The notes under the pieces were generated by a model. The model saw nothing but the letters and a program-made list of their open reading frames with translations, did no database searches and was not told the origin of the DNA. From the NCBI GenBank assembly GCA_037349315.1, contig JBAIAC010000042.1, forward strand, positions 3,348,001 through 3,412,000: a DNA stretch of 64,000 nucleotides, given 5' to 3'. Both the position numbers and the translations under genes were made by a program. Every line of letters starts with the position of its first letter. The first letter of the stretch is position 1. Origin of the DNA: Chelydra serpentina (Eukaryota; Chordata; Testudines; Chelydridae). This document shows, one piece after another, positions 34,701 through 45,553 of this stretch.

Positions 34701-37201
34701 ACTTTGTAATTATAATTTAAAGGCATGTATTTGGTCCAAACAAAGGTTTGAATTAATCAACCTGAGTGACTTGGACCCAAGTGTCTGGCATTCTCACCCA
34801 ACAATTAAATAGAAGCATCATCTAAGTGTGAACCAATTGGCCAGCACCATTCTCTTCCCACAGTCTCAGAGGCTCATCCCAATTTCCATCCCTAGATCCA
34901 TTTTAGGTACCTTTGAACTTCCTCAGAGTCTCCAATAGCGCAATTGTTTTCTGGGAGAAATCGCTGACTTGCTCTTCCAGTTCAGGAGAAATCTCCTTTG
35001 GCTGCTGGAATTTCCCCTTCTCACACCTGGAGAGAAACAATGTCAGGTGATTACATTTCATTGTGTGACTCATTATAAGTTCTGGCTAGAGAGTCGCTGC
35101 TCTAATGGGCCTGGAATTAGAATTCCTCGACTTCTCCCAGCCTCAGAGCAGGTGCAACACAGCCCATGGCTGTAGAGTCTTCCCTTCAAAGGACCCATGA
35201 ATGTTCTTCAAGTCTTGACTGTAGAGACCAGCTCTGGGGACAAAGGGGAATTGAGTCTCCATGGACAATTCACTCCTTGGCCTCCATGCTCTGAGGGACA
35301 GGAGCTTCCCAGGTGAAGTGCTGTAGAAATCTGCTCTCTAGGAACTACACAGACACCAACTCCTCCCTCCCCAGCTCATTCCACACAGGTCTCCAAACAG
35401 TCCTCAGGTGGGAAAGACTCTTGACCACTCCTGCCCTGGGATGAATGGTAACCAGGGCCCCAGCAGTGACAGGCCCATATTCCATCCCCACAGTCCTGAG
35501 GCGGCCAGTCCCTCGGGGATCTGACATCTCTAGGAAACACTTCAGGTCGGTCTTTCCCACTGAATGGAGAATTCCAGAATCTTCTGTACCATGGTGAGAA
35601 CCTCAGGATTAAGTTCATCTGAGAGATTTGGATCCATAATGTGACCTTCCCCACACATGGTGCTGTGGAGATGCGGTGCTATCATCATCTCCATGCTCTT
35701 TCTCAGCATTGCCAAGTATGTGCGGGAGTGAGAGAGAGCCACGTACCTGCTCAAGGTGCTTCTGATATCCTAGAGGAGAGAGAGAGGAGAGAGATTACAA
35801 AAAAATCTCAGTCCCACCTGACACACACTTGGGATTCCAGGAAAGGGATTTTGCAAGTACAGGGAAAATCAGCCCTGTCCTGGCCCCAGGGCCATGGTTT
35901 CACTGAGCTAATGGGGCTTTTCCATCTCTAATATCAATGTGCTTGTGAGTCTGTAAAGAACAACAGTCATTCACATGTCAGCAATGCACATATGGAGTTA
36001 CACGGTGATCTCTGACTGCTGGACCCCTGTGCCATACTTCAGGAGCTGTCCTGTCCCTGTGTGGGGATTTGGGATGTTTCTAGCTCAGTCTCACCTGCAG
36101 GAATTCACTCGCTGGCTTCTGACACTTCCCCTCCAGCTCACTGATCAGCTCACTGAGACGGGAAATCTGCTCGGACAGTTTGGTGATATTTTCATTCTGT
36201 ATCTTCACAATCTCCTCGTCCAGCTTTTCCAGCCGGGCCAGCAGGAGTCGCTCTTGTTCCTTCAGGAACTGCTGCAGTTGCTGAAATTCAGACAAAATCT
36301 TCTGCCTCTCGGTTTCTGTCTGTTTCTATAAGAAATAAGGAAAGGGCTGGTCAGGAACATGGATGGAGCCTGATGACTTTTCATAAAGTCTTACAGGAGA
36401 GAGTTTCTTTACAATCTCTACCACATCTGTGTAGAGACCAGGACATGAGCCGTCAGGCCTAGTGCTCAGAGCTGCAGTCGGAGGTCAGGAACTACAGACG
36501 AAGTCAGTGCTGGAGTCAAAGTCAGGATCTCACCAAGGGTTGGGGCTACAGTTGAGCTCTGGAGTCATGCCAAAGGCTGAGCCAGAATCAGTGTCTGGAG
36601 TCACACGGGGGATCAGGACTGGAGTCGGAGTCAGTCAGCCACGCGAAGGGTCAAGCCAGAGTCAGACAGCAGTACTGCAGGTCAAACCTGAGCCAGGAAC
36701 AACGCCAGAGCCAAGCCAGAGTCAGGGGCTAGTCCAGCAGCAGATCGGGAGTTCACTCAGTTGTTTGGACAACTTCCCGTGACTCTTGCTGGTGCATCTG
36801 AATGTCCAATCAGGAGCTTCGTTGGCAGATCCTCTGGTGGGCCAGAGTTCCACTAGCCCCTCCCCTGATAGCTCTGGAGAGCGGTTGGGTTGTAACGACA
36901 GTCTCTGTGGACTGAGATTCAAAACCCACCATTCTTCACATCCTGACACTTGACTATACACTGTGGTCACAAGGGAAAGGATTTTCTTACAGCTTCCCAT
37001 TGGGCCCCAGTCTCTCTGGAAGGGCTGTCTCCATGTCTACTGGGATATAGTCAGTGCAGTTTGGGAGAAATGTTGTGAAAGCCACAAGGGGTAGTAATTA
37101 ACTCATTAATTAAAATGCATCTTAGATCCTGCAAAAGACGCTGTTGTCCTTCTCCAGGGAAAGAACATTTGTAATATGTTGTAATAAAAAACACCTGTAC
37201 A

Positions 37202-37248
<47 letters not shown>

Positions 37249-40200
37249 CCATGATCATGGAGAAACAGACACAAGGCCACAGAGAAATCTACCAACATAA
37301 CATCCCTCCCACCTCCATGTCCCAGCAGGTGAAGAACAACAGGCACCTACCAGATACTCCTGGTTTCTCTTCTCTCCAGTCACTGTAACTCCCAGCAGCT
37401 TTTCTCTCTCTTCCCTCAGAGTCTTCAAATGGGCTTGGATTTTTTCCTGACAAACAGAAATGATTTGGTGGGTTTATTTTGAGGATTGTAGGGGGCGGAT
37501 GAGGTGTTTTTCCACCCAAAATTCAAGCTAACAGTCAGTCTTCCTAGATAGACTAGGTGGGTAAGGCAATATCTTGTGCTGGCCCAGCTCCTGTTGGTAA
37601 GAGAGTTACACACAACTCAGCTCTGGGGAACATACCCTTTCCTAGACATGAAGAAGAGCTCTGTGTAAGCTTGAAAGCTTGTCGTTCACCCACAGAACCT
37701 GGCCATGAGCAGATATTACTCCACCTACCTTGTCTCTCTAATATCCCGGGACCAACAGTTACAACAATATCGTGTACAACAACAGCGGGTCTTTCTAGAG
37801 GTAGGACATCAGAGACACCAAGGAAATGAAACCTTATTATGGAAATTGGGCGGGTTTTGTATTCAGATTGTTTGATGTTATTACGTCCACTTTCTCCATT
37901 GAGTCGAACCAGTGGAAAACTGGTGTCCCATGGCGGTGAATCTATAAAACTGTTTTGGAGAAGATTTAACTAACAGTGATACCAATCCCAGAAGCCACTG
38001 GGGGCCGCCATATAGGCTGGGATGGTCAAAGGAGTCCAACTCCATTGACTTTCAGCCCTGTACCCCTGGGGATTGGACGGGTTGGACAGCACTGATCTAA
38101 GGACTAGGACAAACCCCATTCGATGTGTTGATTTGTGTTAGGAACAGCTGGGGTTTGCCCTAGTGCTGTCCTAGCCCCTTTCTGTGGCAATGGCCTCTGG
38201 GTAGTTACCCCAAAGTCCCTAGCAAAGATCCTGGAAGCGGTGGATTCTGGCAGATTTCAAAAGGCTGCCTGGTGGGACTAATGGAACCACTTTGGCTGGT
38301 CCTTGCCCATGAACACACTAGAACAGGTCAGACTGGCACAGTCCGCTCTGCCCAGGGGTTAGTTTTGCTGAAGATAAGTCTAATCCCAGTGGCATGTGGC
38401 ATGGACCTGCACTGTCTGGAGCCCTTGTGGGTGTGGACTCAGGGTGCTTGGGGTCCCCACAGTGTTCAGCCCAGTAATCTCCTCTAGTGCAGGCCCGCAG
38501 CATCTAAGGCCTGGTCTACACTAGGACTTTATGTCGAATTTAGCAGCGTTAACTCGATTTTACCCTACACCCGTCCACATTAGGAAGCTATTTATTTCGA
38601 CATAAATGGCTCTGTAATTCGATTTCTGTACTCCTCCCCGACGAGGGGAGTAGCGCTAAATTCGACATGGCCATGTCGAATTCGTGGTACCGTGGACGGA
38701 ATTCGACGCTAATAGCTCCGGGAGCTATCCCACAGTGCACTACTCAGTGGACGCTCAGGACAGCAATCCGTACTTGGATGCTCTGACCTGCCACTCAGGA
38801 AAAGCCCCGGGAAAATTTGAATTCCTTTTCCTGTCTGGCCAGTTTGAATCTCATTTCCTGTTTGGACATCGTGGCGAGCTCAGCAGCACTGGCAACGATG
38901 CAGAGCTCTCCAGCAGAGGTTACCATGCAATCCCAGAATAGAAAGAGGGCTCCAGCATGGACTGATCGGGAAGTTTTGGATCTGATCGCTGTGTGGGGAG
39001 ATGAATCCGTCCTATCCGAGCTCCGATCCAAAAGACGGAATGCAAAAATTTATGAAAAAATATCCAAGGCTATGACGGAGAGAGGGTACAGCCGGGATGC
39101 AACGCAGTGCCGCGTGAAAATCAAGGAGCTGCGACAGGCGTACCAGAAGACCAAAGAGTCCAACGAACGCTCCGGATCGCAGCCACACACTTGTCGTTTT
39201 TACAAGGCACTGCATGCTATGCTCGGTGGTGCTGCCACCACTACCCCACCAGTGTCCGTGGACTCCGACGATGGGGTCTTATCTACGGCCACGTCGTTGG
39301 AGGTTTTCGCGGACGGTGAAGATGAGGAAGGAGAGGAGGAGGACGAGGCAGTCGACAGCGCTTTCAATGCTGATTTCCCTGACAGCCAGGATCTATTCAT
39401 CACCCTGACTGAGATCCCCTACGAACCCTCCCAAGGCAGCATCCATGACCAGGAACCAGGCGAAGGATCAACAGGTCAGTGTTTCAAACATTTATTTGGA
39501 ATACAATAGGCATGGTGTGTAAGCACTGGGTTTGTATTGCTTAATTGGCCTTAGGCGCTTCAGTTTTGAGTCGTTTTCCAGTGCAACTACTCGAAAAGTC
39601 TGTCAATATGTATGGGGATAGAGGAGAAATCCCCATCGGAGATCTCCGCAAAGCTCTCCTGGAGGTACAGTGAAAGCTTTTGTATCAGGTTCCCAGGGAG
39701 AGCGGCCTTATTGTCTCCTCCATGGTAGGATACTTTCCCGCGCCATGCAAGCTGCAGGTACTCTGGTATCATTGCCTTGCATAGCATGGCTGCATACGGC
39801 CCCGGGGTTTGCTGGCATTGACGCAGCATGCAGTCTTTCTCTGTCTCCGTAATCCTCATCAGAGTGATATCAGTCATGGTGCCCTGGTTTGAATGAGTGG
39901 TTTTTTTAGTATAGTGACTTCTTCATTTTCCCTTTAAAGAAAGACACCCGGCGGTTTCCATCCACACGGGGGGGAGGGAGTTGGGAGGCTAACCATTGAA
40001 ACTTAGTGGTGCGCAGGCAGGGAGAGTTCCCGGGACCGGCCACGTGGAGGGGGGGAAACGGTAGGTGAGCTGTTCAAACAGAGCGGTTCGCGGGCTCGTA
40101 CAGTTCCCGGGACCGGCCACGCGGAGGTGGGGGGAAGGATAGGCGAGCCGTTCAAACAGAGCAGTTCGCGGGCACGTTCAGTTCCCGGGACCGGCCACGC

Positions 40201-43200
40201 GGAGGGGGGTGGGAAGGGTAGGCGAGCCGTTCAAACAGAGCAGTTCGTGGGCACGTACAGTTCCCAGGACCGGCCACGCAGAGGCGGGGTAAAGGATTGG
40301 CGAGCTGCTGTAGATGAGCGGTTAGGGCAGCAGCAGGAACTGGCCACCACCAGGAACAGTGATTGAAACATGGGAGTAGAGCACTGCTGTGAAGTAAGCT
40401 CTCAGCAGTCCAAAGGCACCGGCTTACCATGGTCTCCAGAGAGCAGATTTCCAGTGTCCAGCACCGCTTGTGGGATCTGTACACCGGGACCCCAGGCACT
40501 CAGGATAAAGACATAATATTCGACCTTGTAGTAAGTGGACATGTGATAGGTACTGTGCTTGGTCTTATTCACAGGGAAAGAGTATAGGCATTGTTCGGGA
40601 AAAAGTATCTTTCTGAGGAATTCACTCCCTTTCTCCCATCCCACAGCTGCGAGTGTCTCCCGCCCTACCCGTGGATCACCCTCCCAGAGGCTTGCACTGA
40701 TCAGGCGGCGCAAAAAGAGAACCCGGGATGACATGTTATCAGAATTGATGGTCTGTTCCCGAAAGGAGGCGGCACAGCGGAGAGAGGACGTCTCAAGGTC
40801 CGAGCGAGCAGTCAGCGAACGGGAGCAGAGGGCTGAAGCTCGCGAGGATAGGTGGCGGCAGGAAGACCAGCAGGAGACTCAAACGCTGCTGGGACTAATG
40901 AGGGAGTGTCACGGAGTGTGGGGGAGTCAGCGCCTGTACCCCTCTTCCCCGGATTCACTGGGAGTCTCAGCCAGCCAGTAGAACAGAAGGTTTATTAGAG
41001 ATGCCAAGAACACAGTCCAACCAGAGCTTGTCAGTACATCCAGGACCCCTCAGTCGGGTCCTTCCGGGGGGCAGGGAGCTTAGACCCCAGCCTGGGGGCT
41101 CCCTGCATTTCACCCCACAGCTCCAAACGGGGCAGGGAGGCCAGACCCTGTCTGCCTCTCTCCCCTCTTCTCCGGCCAACTCCAAACTGAAACTCCCCAG
41201 CCCCTCCTCCCCCTTTCTCCTTCCCGGGCCAGGAGGTCACTTGATCCCTTTGTTCCAACACCTTCAGCTCATACCTTTGCCGGGGAGGGGCCGGGCCATC
41301 TCTTGCCAGGAGACAGGGCCATTCTCTGTGTCCAGGCCTCTGCCTTCTAGGGCTTTGTAACAATCATGCACCGTTGTCCCACCACCTAGATACTCAAGCA
41401 CCGCATAGGGGAAACCGAGGCACCCACACAGTACTCAGGGAAACCTTAACAACAGTCCTAGTTCATCACAGGGAGCAAACTGACACGCTCCGGTGCCTGG
41501 TAGACGTTCTCCAGGACAGGAGACAGGAGGAAAGAGCCCCTCTATATGTTATTTCCAACCGCCCTCCCCCGCCACAAAGTCCAATCCCCCCCTCACCCAA
41601 AGTCACTAGAACGAGGGGAGGCAGGGGCCGTGGAAATAATCACTCCACCCCTGCAGACTGCTCCAGTAGCAGAAGGCTCTCATTCCCAAAACTTTAGATG
41701 GGTCCTTTCCTTCCCTCCAACCGCACCCCACAACAGTTCCCTGCCCAGGTTTCATCTAAAAATATGCTCTCCTTAATAAAAATGTTTGTTTTGTACAGTG
41801 CTGTTTCCCTGACTTTCTTTCACAGGACGGTTTGGTTTTGGGGGAGTGGGTAAGGGGGTCTGTAATTGGAGAAGACAGGTGCCTAAACCAGGGTACAGAC
41901 AGGGGGAAAGGTTCAACATAAAGTCACACTCACATTGCGTGCACTGGGCACACTTGTCATTCTGGGAGGGGGTTTTCATGTTCTCTCTGGGGGGGGGCTC
42001 TGTGACTTTCTGGTGGGGGGAGGGTGGCTGCATATCTTTTGCGGCCGGCGATAGCCTGCATGACAGATCCATGCAGCAGGGGATCTGTGGCTGTAATCCA
42101 CGGCCAAAAAGTCACACAGGCCCCACCACACACAGTTGTGAATAGGAGGGGTTGCTGGCTCCCTTTCAACAAGCAGTCCAGCACTGCGGACTGCTCTGGG
42201 AGCAGGAGCATGTCATTCCCCGAGTTTGGAAGCGTACTTTCCAACACTCCACCCGCTCCCCAACCGCGGTATGCGCCCCAGGTTAAACCCTTAACCGAGA
42301 AATCATTAATAAAGACGGTTTTAATAAACAATTTTTCCTTTATTATACTTTTAAAGCGTTGAATAAAGGGGGGGAGGGGGGTTGGTTATTGGAGAGGATA
42401 GGCAACAGAAACTGGGTAAAGAAACGGGGGCAGTTCAGCTTCTGTTTAAACAAGCGTAACAGTCACTGGTTACCCCGCTCGCTCTGGAAGCTAGCTTTCA
42501 AAGCTTCCCGGATTCGCAGTGCGTCCCGCTGTGATCTTCTAATCGCCCTGGTGTCCGGCTGTGCGTAATCAGCAGCCAGGCGATTTGCCTCAACCTCCCA
42601 CCCCACCATAAACGTCTCCCCCTTGCTCTCACAGAGATTGTGGAGCACACAGCACGCTGCAATCACAATGGGGATATTTTTAGGGCTGAGGTCGGAGCGA
42701 GTCAGTAAGCTTCGCCATCTGGCTTTGAGACGGCCAAAGGCACACTCCACCACCATTCTGCACTTGCTCAGGCGGTAATTGAAGAGCTCCTTTTCAGTGT
42801 CCAGGGCTCCTGTGTATGGCTTCATGAGCCAGGGCATTAGCGGGTAGGCTGGGTCCCCGAGGATCACTATAGGCATCTCCACATCCCCAACAGTGATTTT
42901 GCGGTCTGGGAAATAAACACCCTCTTGCAGCCGTCTAAACAGACCAGAGTTTTTGAAAACACGAGCATCATGAACCTTGCCCGGCCATCCGACATTGATG
43001 TTGGTAAAACGTCCTTTGTGATCCACTAGTGCTTGCAGCACCATAGAAAAATAGCCCTTTCGGTTAATGTACTGGCTGCCCTGGTGGTCCGGTCCCAGGA
43101 TAGGGATGTGTGTCCCATCAATAGCCCCACCGCAGTTTGGGAATCCCATAGCGGAAAAGCCATCTATGATCACCTGCACGTCTCCAAGGGTCACTACCTT

Positions 43201-45210
43201 TGAGAGCAGCAGGTCAACGATTGCATGGGCTACCTGCATCACAGCAACCCCCACGGTAGACTTGCCCACTCCAAATTGATTCGCGACTGACCGGTAGCTG
43301 TCAGGAGTTGCAAGCTTCCACAGGGCTATGGCCACTCGCTTCTGGATAGTAAGGGCTGCTCGCATACGGGTGTCTTTGCGCTTCAGGGCAGGGGACAGCA
43401 ACTCACAAAGTTCCAGGAAAGTGCCCTTACGCATCCGAAAGTTTCGCAGCCACTGGGATTCATCCCAGACCTGCAGCACTATGCGGTCCCACCAGTCAGT
43501 GCTTGTTTCCCTTGCCCAGAATCGCCGTTCCACAGGATCAACGTGCCCCATTGCCACCATGATTTCTACGGGCCAGGGTCCCGTGCTTTGCGAGAGGTCT
43601 GTGCCCCTCTCAGAGTTCATGTCCTCCCGGAGCTTCCGTTGCCTCCTCGCCCGATTTCTCTGCATCTGCCTCTGGAAAAGGTGGACGATAAGGCGCGAGG
43701 TGTTGACAACGGACAGAACAGCAGCGATAATCGCGGAGGGCTCCATGCTCGCTGTCCTGTGGCGTCCGAGCTGTCAATCACCGGAAAAGGGCGCAAATTA
43801 ATTGCCCGCCGGCGCTTTCACGTAGGGAGGGCGGGAGTGTGGGTCGAATGACGACATTTACCTATAACCACCCTCGACACATTTTTGGCCCCAGAAGGCA
43901 CTGGGGGCTACACCCAGAATTCCAGTGGGCAGTGGGGACTGCGGGAACTGTGGGATAGCTACCCACAGTGCACCGCTTGCAATGTCGATGCTTGCCCCGT
44001 TACTGTGGACTCACAAATTCGATTTAATGTCCTTGCTGTGGATTCGCACGATCGACTTTGCAATATCGGTTTCACAAGTTCGGTTTAAGAAAAATCGAAC
44101 TAGTCTCGTAGTGTAGACATACCCTAAGTTTAACCTCTCATGGAGCAGCACAGGAATTCAGAATCCCAGTGGGAAACCTCCTCTCCCTGCTGGGCCTGGG
44201 ACCTGTATCAAGGAGTCTTTTCCTCTTAATGGCTGCATTTCATCACTGCTCAGTGCTGCTGAAAGGGGCAGCGTAGCTAGTGGTTAGGGCACTGAACTGG
44301 GCATTGGAAAATCAGGCTTTTATATCCAGCTCTGCCACTGATCTGCTGAGTCACCTTGGACAAGTCACTTCCTCTCACTGTGCCTCAGTTTCCCCTCCCA
44401 CCCTTTGTCTGTGTTGTTCAGTTACACTGTAAATGGCTCAGGGCAGGGATTGTCCCTCACTGGGTTTTGTGCAAGGCCCCACAATCGAGGTCAGATCTCA
44501 TCTGGGGTCTGTAGGGGATGCAAATAACAATAACACTGTGATACAACCAGTAATACCAGCCACAGCTTGTAACTCTCTCTATCAGCTTTCATGCAATGAG
44601 GCTACACACAGCTGAATGACACAGTTACACCATTAACCTGTAATTAACATCCAAAGTTATTATCCATCTCCCGAACCATGAAGACTTTACAGAGCTGAAT
44701 GATGAGTCACATCTGTGCCAGGTAACATTCAATGAAATTAGCCTGTAATTAAAACCCAAAAATTACCCACTAAATCTGACAGCGATTCCCTACCTTGTAC
44801 TCCTGGGCAGCCTCCTGTATGGGAACCACCGTGTGAGCGCGGTGAGCCCGGGATCTGTCGCACACCACACAGATGGGGGTTTGATCCTCTTCACAGAACA
44901 GTTTCAGAGCCTCCAGGTGTTCCCCGCACACCCCGCCCCCTCCTGCTCCCTTTGCTGCCTGTAAACTCAGCCGCTTGGCGATTTCTATGACATTTGCCAG
45001 CTGCCGGTTGGGCCTGAGGTTTCTCTGTTGCACAGTTTCTCTGCACTGAGGGCAGGAGCCGGCTGTAGCGGGTCCCTCCCAGCACTGGGCGATGCAGGCT
45101 CGGCAGAAATTGTGCCCACACTCCAGAGTGACAGGGGCTGTGAAATACTCCAGACAGACGGGACATGTCGCTTCCTCCTGGAGACTTTCCACGGGGCTCT
45201 CCGCAGCCAT
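31267..45210 (-). CDS. TRIM-B, intact RING/B-box/coiled-coil/B30.2 E3 ubiquitin ligase gene
   Basis: Six coding exons: 44,794-45,210 (417 bp), 37,351-37,446 (96), 36,095-36,325 (231), 35,747-35,769 (23), 34,911-35,026 (116), 31,267-31,787 (521). All have GT/AG sites and joined lengths give 1404 bp, 467 codons plus TGA, with no frame conflict. The 96/231/23/116 exon ladder is that of MHC-linked class IV TRIM genes (TRIM27/TRIM39-like), which attach ubiquitin through RING and bind targets with B30.2. The exact ortholog is not clear. Intron 1 is about 7.3 kb because a Harbinger transposon sits in it. A broken duplicate lies at 14-17 kb. Confidence 0.9.
33670..33895. repeat. G-rich minisatellite, about four 55-bp units
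   Basis: Repeated text of the form GGGGCTGTGCAGTGGGGGGAG...CACTGA.GGG.TGGAGCTAGGC, with alternating long and short units, inside TRIM-B intron 5. Confidence 0.8.
34470..34520. repeat. Perfect 22-bp inverted repeat with 7-base loop
   Basis: Bases 34,470-34,491 are the exact complement of 34,499-34,520; the loop is ATTAACA. Pairing stops sharply outside the arms. Confidence 0.85.
34911..35026 (-). CDS. TRIM-B exon 5: linker before B30.2
   Basis: A 116-bp exon, phase 2 in and phase 1 out, with residues CEKGKFQQPKEISPELE and SDFSQKTIALLETLRKF. Acceptor CTCCAG, donor GTACCT. It joins the coiled coil to the B30.2 domain. Confidence 0.88.
35747..35769 (-). CDS. TRIM-B exon 4: 23-bp linker exon
   Basis: Acceptor CTCTAG, 23 bases (DIRSTLS plus two bases), donor GTACGT. 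The very short size is a hallmark of this TRIM exon ladder, and it shifts phase 0 to phase 2. Confidence 0.85.
36095..36325 (-). CDS. TRIM-B exon 3: main coiled coil
   Basis: A 231-bp phase 0 exon (77 codons) dominated by heptad leucines, for example LLLARLEKLDEEIVKIQ and ISRLSELISELEGK. This segment makes TRIM proteins dimerise. The TRIM-A counterpart is 235 bp with a stop codon. Confidence 0.92.
37202..37247. repeat. (AC)n microsatellite
   Basis: An uninterrupted run of about 23 AC repeats in TRIM-B intron 2. Confidence 0.95.
37351..37446 (-). CDS. TRIM-B exon 2: coiled coil start
   Basis: A 96-bp phase 0 exon (32 codons, EKIQAHLKTLREEREKLL and onward) with a CAG acceptor and GTAGGT donor. 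It is the standard first coiled-coil exon of TRIM genes. Confidence 0.9.
38898..41697 (+). CDS. Harbinger Myb/SANT-like DNA-binding protein, interrupted by a solo LTR
   Basis: Two exons: 38,898-39,474 (donor GTCAGT) and 40,647 onward (acceptor CCCACAG), phase 1 at the junction. The N-terminal part has the trihelix Myb/SANT pattern (RAPAWTDREVLDLIAVWG, SRDATQCRVKIKELRQAY, CRFYKALHAMLG), then an acidic stretch (DGEDEEGEEEDE). Exon 2 codes a charged helix (KEAAQRREDVSRSERAVSER). A solo LTR cuts the exon after 40,906. Without it and one target copy, the frame continues from 41,476 to a TAG at 41,695-41,697, 352 codons in all. With the LTR the protein ends at 40,981. Its role is transposase import and DNA binding. 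The upstream ATG at 38,817 is less likely. Confidence 0.82.
40000..40316. repeat. Tandem repeat inside Harbinger intron, about 78-bp units
   Basis: About four copies of a unit including CAGTTCCCGGGACCGGCCAC and GAGCCGTTCAAACAGAGC, in the intron of the Myb-like gene. Confidence 0.85.
40907..41470 (-). mobile_element. Solo LTR of an endogenous retrovirus, 564 bp
   Basis: On the minus strand it begins TGTGATGAACTAGG and ends CTCCGTGACA, with an AATAAA signal near 40,990. GGGAG at 40,902-40,906 and 41,471-41,475 is the 5-bp target duplication. No internal retroviral sequence remains, so it arose by LTR-LTR recombination. It sits in exon 2 of the Harbinger Myb-like gene. Confidence 0.85.
42463..43746 (-). 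CDS. Harbinger DDE transposase, 427 aa, intact
   Basis: Single open frame of usual Harbinger transposase size. An N-terminal basic region is followed by a helix-turn-helix-like part (ATPDSYRSVANQFGVGKSTV) and the DDE nuclease: first Asp in GGAIDGTHIPI, second in ILGDPAYPLMPW, Glu in VVECAFGRLKARWR. HARBI1 is the vertebrate domesticated relative. It cuts the TIRs and inserts at TWA targets. No stop or frameshift is visible and all three catalytic residues are present. It is on the same strand as TRIM-B. Confidence 0.93.
   Translation of the reverse strand: MEPSAIIAAVLSVVNTSRLIVHLFQRQMQRNRARRQRKLREDMNSERGTDLSQSTGPWPVEIMVAMGHVDPVERRFWARETSTDWWDRIVLQVWDESQWLRNFRMRKGTFLELCELLSPALKRKDTRMRAALTIQKRVAIALWKLATPDSYRSVANQFGVGKSTVGVAVMQVAHAIVDLLLSKVVTLGDVQVIIDGFSAMGFPNCGGAIDGTHIPILGPDHQGSQYINRKGYFSMVLQALVDHKGRFTNINVGWPGKVHDARVFKNSGLFRRLQEGVYFPDRKITVGDVEMPIVILGDPAYPLMPWLMKPYTGALDTEKELFNYRLSKCRMVVECAFGRLKARWRSLLTRSDLSPKNIPIVIAACCVLHNLCESKGETFMVGWEVEANRLAADYAQPDTRAIRRSQRDALRIREALKASFQSERGNQ
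44265..44480 (+). repeat. MIR SINE
   Basis: CTCTGCCACTGATCTGC, then CACCTTGGACAAGTCACTT and CTGTGCCTCAGTTTCCCC. Same position as the MIR in TRIM-A. Confidence 0.78.
44794..45210 (-). CDS. TRIM-B exon 1: RING and B-box
   Basis: The start codon lies in a good context (GAGCCATGG). Residues about 16-57 form a C3HC4 RING: CPVC, then LECGHNFCRACI, then CPQC; this recruits the ubiquitin-charged E2. A B-box 2 follows (CGEHLEALKLFCEEDQTPICVVC, then the H..H ligands in RAHRAH). The exon ends in phase 0 at EYK with a GTAGGG donor, as in related TRIM genes. Confidence 0.93.
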
Positions 45211-45500
45211 GGCTCCCTCTGGGCAGGGAACAGGGTCAGTTTCACTTTTCTGAATTCACACTATGCCCCGCCTGCAGCAGCGAGGGGTGTTTCCCTTCCT
45301 GCAACTGACTCCGGCTGTTTGCTGAGCAGGAAGGACCCGACCAATTTCACCCCTGGAGGCTTTAGTGAAAAAATGTGTCACTAGGGCTCTGGTCCTGCGA
45401 TCAGCCCCTGTGCTGGTGAGGAGGGTCACTGAGGCGCCCCCCTGCGAGGATGAGCCTGCGGGAGCCAGGAGCTGTGTGTCTAAGGAGAGATCGTCGGGCT
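45211..45500 (-). promoter_or_regulatory. TRIM-B upstream region
   Basis: Sequence directly upstream of the start codon, homologous to 18,100-18,350. It contains GC-rich text without an obvious TATA box. It is the likely promoter/5' UTR by position only. Confidence 0.4.
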
Positions 45501-45553
45501 TGGCAGAATTTGTTTATACTATATAATTGTGACAGATAATCTGTATGAGAGGT

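Larger units (their letters stand above)
31800..34900. other. Intron 5 of TRIM-B
   Basis: No coding feature beyond ORF noise. It contains a minisatellite of about 55-bp units at 33,670-33,895 and a perfect hairpin at 34,470-34,520. Confidence 0.55.
38508..44124. mobile_element. PIF/Harbinger DNA transposon, 5617 bp, with both genes
   Basis: The ends are imperfect inverted repeats (GGCCTGGTCTACACTAG and GGGTATGTCTACACTACG). TAA flanks it at 38,505-38,507 and 44,125-44,127, the TWA duplication expected of Harbinger. Inside are a plus-strand Myb/SANT-like gene and a minus-strand DDE transposase, convergent, as in autonomous Harbingers. The Myb gene carries a 564-bp solo LTR. The paralogous TRIM-A locus shows the uninterrupted target at 16,174-16,176. 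Confidence 0.93.

Noticed and set aside
42463..45210. Possible fusion of TRIM-B RING/B-box exon to the Harbinger transposase
   Set aside because: They share strand and order, but the obvious acceptor before the transposase ATG (CGCCACAG at about 43,757) would join phase 0 to a frame offset by one base, so no in-frame fusion is predicted.
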